64,000 nucleotides of DNA from Geosporobacter ferrireducens. Lineage in GTDB: Bacteria; Bacillota; Clostridia; Peptostreptococcales; Thermotaleaceae. This document shows, one piece after another, positions 62,179 to 64,000 of this stretch (position 1 is the stretch's first letter; the number at the start of each line of letters is the position of its first letter). The stretch covers positions 1,116,001-1,180,000 of the forward strand of contig NZ_CP017269.1 of NCBI RefSeq assembly GCF_001750685.1, read 5' to 3'. The notes under the pieces were generated by a model, which was not told where the DNA came from, did no database searches, and saw only the letters and a list, made by a program, of their open reading frames with translations. The translations under genes and the position numbers were made by a program.

Positions 62179-62727
62179 TTATTTTAACGGCTCCTTACGC
62201 CTATTTTTCTTATTGCTCGTTTTACCTCTATAGCTTTTTTGTAGCTCCTCTGCTTTTAATATGGTATTCTCTCTCACTATTTCCTGGTTTTCGTCGATAT
62301 CTTCGCTACTACAAATATTAAAGATATTGTCGTAGGTCTCTCTTGCTATTCCATCTCCGCTTTGTTTTAAATCTGTATCTTTTAGGTCATTCATCTCATT
62401 GTTCTCTTGTATATCAGATGGCGCCTCATATAACGCACCTTGATCTTGTTCTGAAAAATCATCTGTAGATTCACTGATTTCAGCCTTTTTCAACTCCTCT
62501 TTGTTCTCAGACTTTTTGCTTATGATATTAACTTTCCTATCTGATAGATGTATAAAAGAATCTTTATCCGTAACCAGAATTTTTACGCCTTGGCCACAGA
62601 TCGGACAAAACTTGTGGTTATGTTCTAATAGTTGTCCACAGTTTAAACATTGTACGTTACTATTATCTACTTTATTCTGGACACTCATCTGCCGCTGAGA
62701 TTCACCTAAATGTTGCCTTGTAAACAT
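62179..62727 (-). CDS. Zinc-ribbon protein with acidic tail, 182 aa
   Basis: Zinc ribbon at about 27-45 (CLNCGQLLEHNHKFCPICG), then a long hydrophilic, low-complexity acidic region (ENKEELKKAEISESTDDFSE) and a basic end. No membrane segment. The ATG at 62727 and the one thirteen codons in both lack a strong ribosome site, so the start is uncertain. Function unknown. Confidence 0.6.
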   Translation of the reverse strand: MFTRQHLGESQRQMSVQNKVDNSNVQCLNCGQLLEHNHKFCPICGQGVKILVTDKDSFIHLSDRKVNIISKKSENKEELKKAEISESTDDFSEQDQGALYEAPSDIQENNEMNDLKDTDLKQSGDGIARETYDNIFNICSSEDIDENQEIVRENTILKAEELQKSYRGKTSNKKNRRKEPLK

Positions 62728-62819
62728 TATTAGGCTGAAAACTTGTGTTCAATTGGCTTACGCTATCATAGCTTTGATTTAGTATAAATCTTAAATCATA
62801 GCATAAAATCAATCTCAAG

Positions 62820-63146
62820 TTAAAGAAAATATTTTATGAGATAATCAATTCTTCCTCTTCTAATAAAGTAAGTTCCTGAGTATCTCATTACCTTTCTGAT
62901 TTCCTCTCTATAGTCTTCAGAATAGCATCTGATTTCACATTTTTTGCAAGGTGGTTTATGAATAAATGGACAGTCCATACGTCTATCTATTGCATATATA
63001 GCTAAATCGCTACATTCCTTACAAAGACATACCGTTTTTTCTAAGTCCAAATTTTTATACAGGACAGGAGACTTCTTTGCTTCTCCATGAATGTGTTCAC
63101 AGTAAACATAAATAAAATCAAGCAGTATAGATATATCTTTCTTCAT
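62820..63146 (-). CDS. YgbA-type protein (nitrous oxide-stimulated promoter family)
   Basis: 108 aa. Features of the YgbA family: IYVYCEHIHGEAKKSPVL, LCKECSDLAIYAIDRRM, CPFIHKPPCKKC and CYSEDYREEIRKVMRYSG. Five or six conserved cysteines suggest Fe-S or zinc binding. In E. coli ygbA is induced by nitric oxide; the molecular role is unsettled. A nitrosative- or metal-stress role would fit the region. Confidence 0.8.
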   Translation of the reverse strand: MKKDISILLDFIYVYCEHIHGEAKKSPVLYKNLDLEKTVCLCKECSDLAIYAIDRRMDCPFIHKPPCKKCEIRCYSEDYREEIRKVMRYSGTYFIRRGRIDYLIKYFL

Positions 63147-63250
63147 TTCTGCATCTACCCCATACTATCATATTATTAAGTAATCATAAATCTAAGGATT
63201 TCTTAGCTTCATCGGAATTACCATTATTAGATATCTGAACTTCATCCTAT

Positions 63251-63288
63251 GAATACCTAGATTTTGTTTCCACAAAATCTAGGTATTC
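63251..63288. repeat. 17-bp perfect inverted repeat
   Basis: GAATACCTAGATTTTGT with TTCC loop and its complement; no U-tract. It could end the peptidoglycan-binding gene transcript. Confidence 0.65.
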
Positions 63289-63295
63289 ATTAGTC

Positions 63296-64000
63296 TTACT
63301 TCTTATCTATATTACTCTGAGCAGTTTGAACTGTCTTCTGATGCCATGGATCAACCCTGTTTGTTCCATGGGTTTTACTTCCTAGAAAATGTATGTCAAA
63401 ATGACCTTCCATGTTATTATCTTTTATAAACTGTGTTCCATGAGGCATTCCCGCCATAGAAGCTGGAAGCCTCTGATCTCCTATCTCGACAATAATAGCT
63501 CGTCTATCCCATGACCATTTCTGGCCATATAGTTCCTTCATTATAGCTGTATCTTCTTTAGTTAATGTCTCAGAATCTGCATGATTTGTCCCATAGGTGC
63601 GTTTTGCATTAAATTCTTTACCAGTTTCCACATCGATAGTTTTAAAAACAGTACCCCTCGGAACTATATTCTTAATCTTTCCAAACCAACTCCACTCAGA
63701 AACATTTGAAGTATCCATGCCTCTTGATACTATGACCGGATTATTCTTGCCATTGCTGTTTAAAAGCATTAGAGTTGCTGAGCCTGCAATACCATCTACT
63801 CTCAGGTTTTGAGTCTCTTGGAAATCTTTCACTGATGTTTTTGTAATCTCTCCAAAATAACCCGTTACTTTATATTCAAAATAACCTAGTTCTTTAAGCT
63901 TTTGCTGGGGATTTACAACGGCTTGTCCCTTCATACCTGATCGCAATGTGCTATTTTCCGCAGTTTTATCCGCTGCATAAGTACTGGCTGCTTCAATTGG
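63296..64000 (-). CDS. Partial peptidoglycan-binding-domain protein
   Basis: At least 234 codons; the frame stays open through the window end (visible start PIEAASTYAADK...), so the N-terminus, perhaps with a signal peptide, is outside. A PG_binding_1-type domain comes first (LKELGYFEYKVTGYFGEITK, VDGIAGSATLMLL). The C-terminal ~140 residues resemble a domain seen after peptidoglycan-binding domains (IKNIVPRGTVFKTIDVETG, GHFDIHFLGSKTHG). It is probably an exported wall-associated protein; enzyme activity cannot be claimed. Confidence 0.75.
   Translation of the reverse strand, partial: PIEAASTYAADKTAENSTLRSGMKGQAVVNPQQKLKELGYFEYKVTGYFGEITKTSVKDFQETQNLRVDGIAGSATLMLLNSNGKNNPVIVSRGMDTSNVSEWSWFGKIKNIVPRGTVFKTIDVETGKEFNAKRTYGTNHADSETLTKEDTAIMKELYGQKWSWDRRAIIVEIGDQRLPASMAGMPHGTQFIKDNNMEGHFDIHFLGSKTHGTNRVDPWHQKTVQTAQSNIDKK

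Noticed and set aside
1..64000. tRNA, rRNA, CRISPR arrays, insertion sequences, prophage genes
   Set aside because: None was recognised by eye on either strand. A computed scan could still find a degenerate one.

Overview
The window reads as chromosome of a low-GC, anaerobic, endospore-forming member of the Clostridia; an Alkaliphilus-like relative is my guess and is not proven. Grounds: AT-rich intergenic DNA, strong AGGAGG ribosome sites with frequent TTG/GTG starts, sporulation genes (YtvI-type membrane protein, GerW), oxygen-defence and Fe-S proteins typical of anaerobes (rubrerythrin-type ferritin-like protein, HydA-like protein, ferredoxin-tailed aldo/keto reductase), FabI, and a cyanophycin operon of the clostridial kind. 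I see no rRNA, tRNA, CRISPR array, insertion sequence or prophage.

Layout. 0-7 kb: a partial membrane protein (possibly a sensor kinase), unknown small proteins, a GmhB-type HAD phosphatase, a CitA/CitB-type two-component pair, a diacylglycerol glycosyltransferase and a Cys-rich exported protein. 7-14 kb: an FHA-SEDS-PBP cell-wall operon ending in fabI, a DsbA-like protein and oligoendopeptidase F. 14-24 kb: a DRTGG protein with a HydA-like Fe-S protein, glutamate racemase, a phosphoesterase, a YitT protein, a universal stress protein, YtvI and a long-form glutamine synthetase. 24-33 kb: an orphan Liv-type binding protein, an MscS channel, a cobalt-uptake operon (cbiMNQO) behind a cobalamin riboswitch with a visible terminator, a LytTR regulator, a Cys-rich protein with a rubrerythrin-like protein, and a DtxR-family regulator. 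33-45 kb: cyanophycin synthetase and cyanophycinase, a flavoprotein, a palindromic intergenic repeat, pseudouridine kinase and glycosidase, GerW, LD-carboxypeptidase, two nucleoside-recognition membrane proteins, a Nudix hydrolase and an aldo/keto reductase. 45-51 kb: a complete livJHMGF branched-chain amino-acid-type ABC operon followed by an ATC-hydrolase-family gene.

51-64 kb is the most unusual part. It carries a long-hairpin candidate structured RNA, a 42-aa LDCC-motif putative metal-binding protein, a decayed P-type metal ATPase fragment, a sigma-54 enhancer-binding regulator with its membrane histidine kinase and two membrane zinc-ribbon proteins, two lipid-type methyltransferases, two tiny membrane peptides (one with a Cys-Cys/His cluster), a multicopper oxidase, a DUF2318 protein, a Met-rich triple-repeat protein and a YgbA-type protein. 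Three sites matching the sigma-54 consensus (GG-N10-GC, all sharing TATTGC at -12) lie in this region, each reading into one of the small metal-type gene groups, and I found none elsewhere in the window. My inference is that the two-component system controls a sigma-54 regulon for metal (possibly copper) handling. This is the best candidate for an undescribed system here.

Most transcription units end in clear intrinsic hairpins, several of them perfect palindromes shared by convergent genes. Where the ribosome site decides a start, that start is used in the coordinates.
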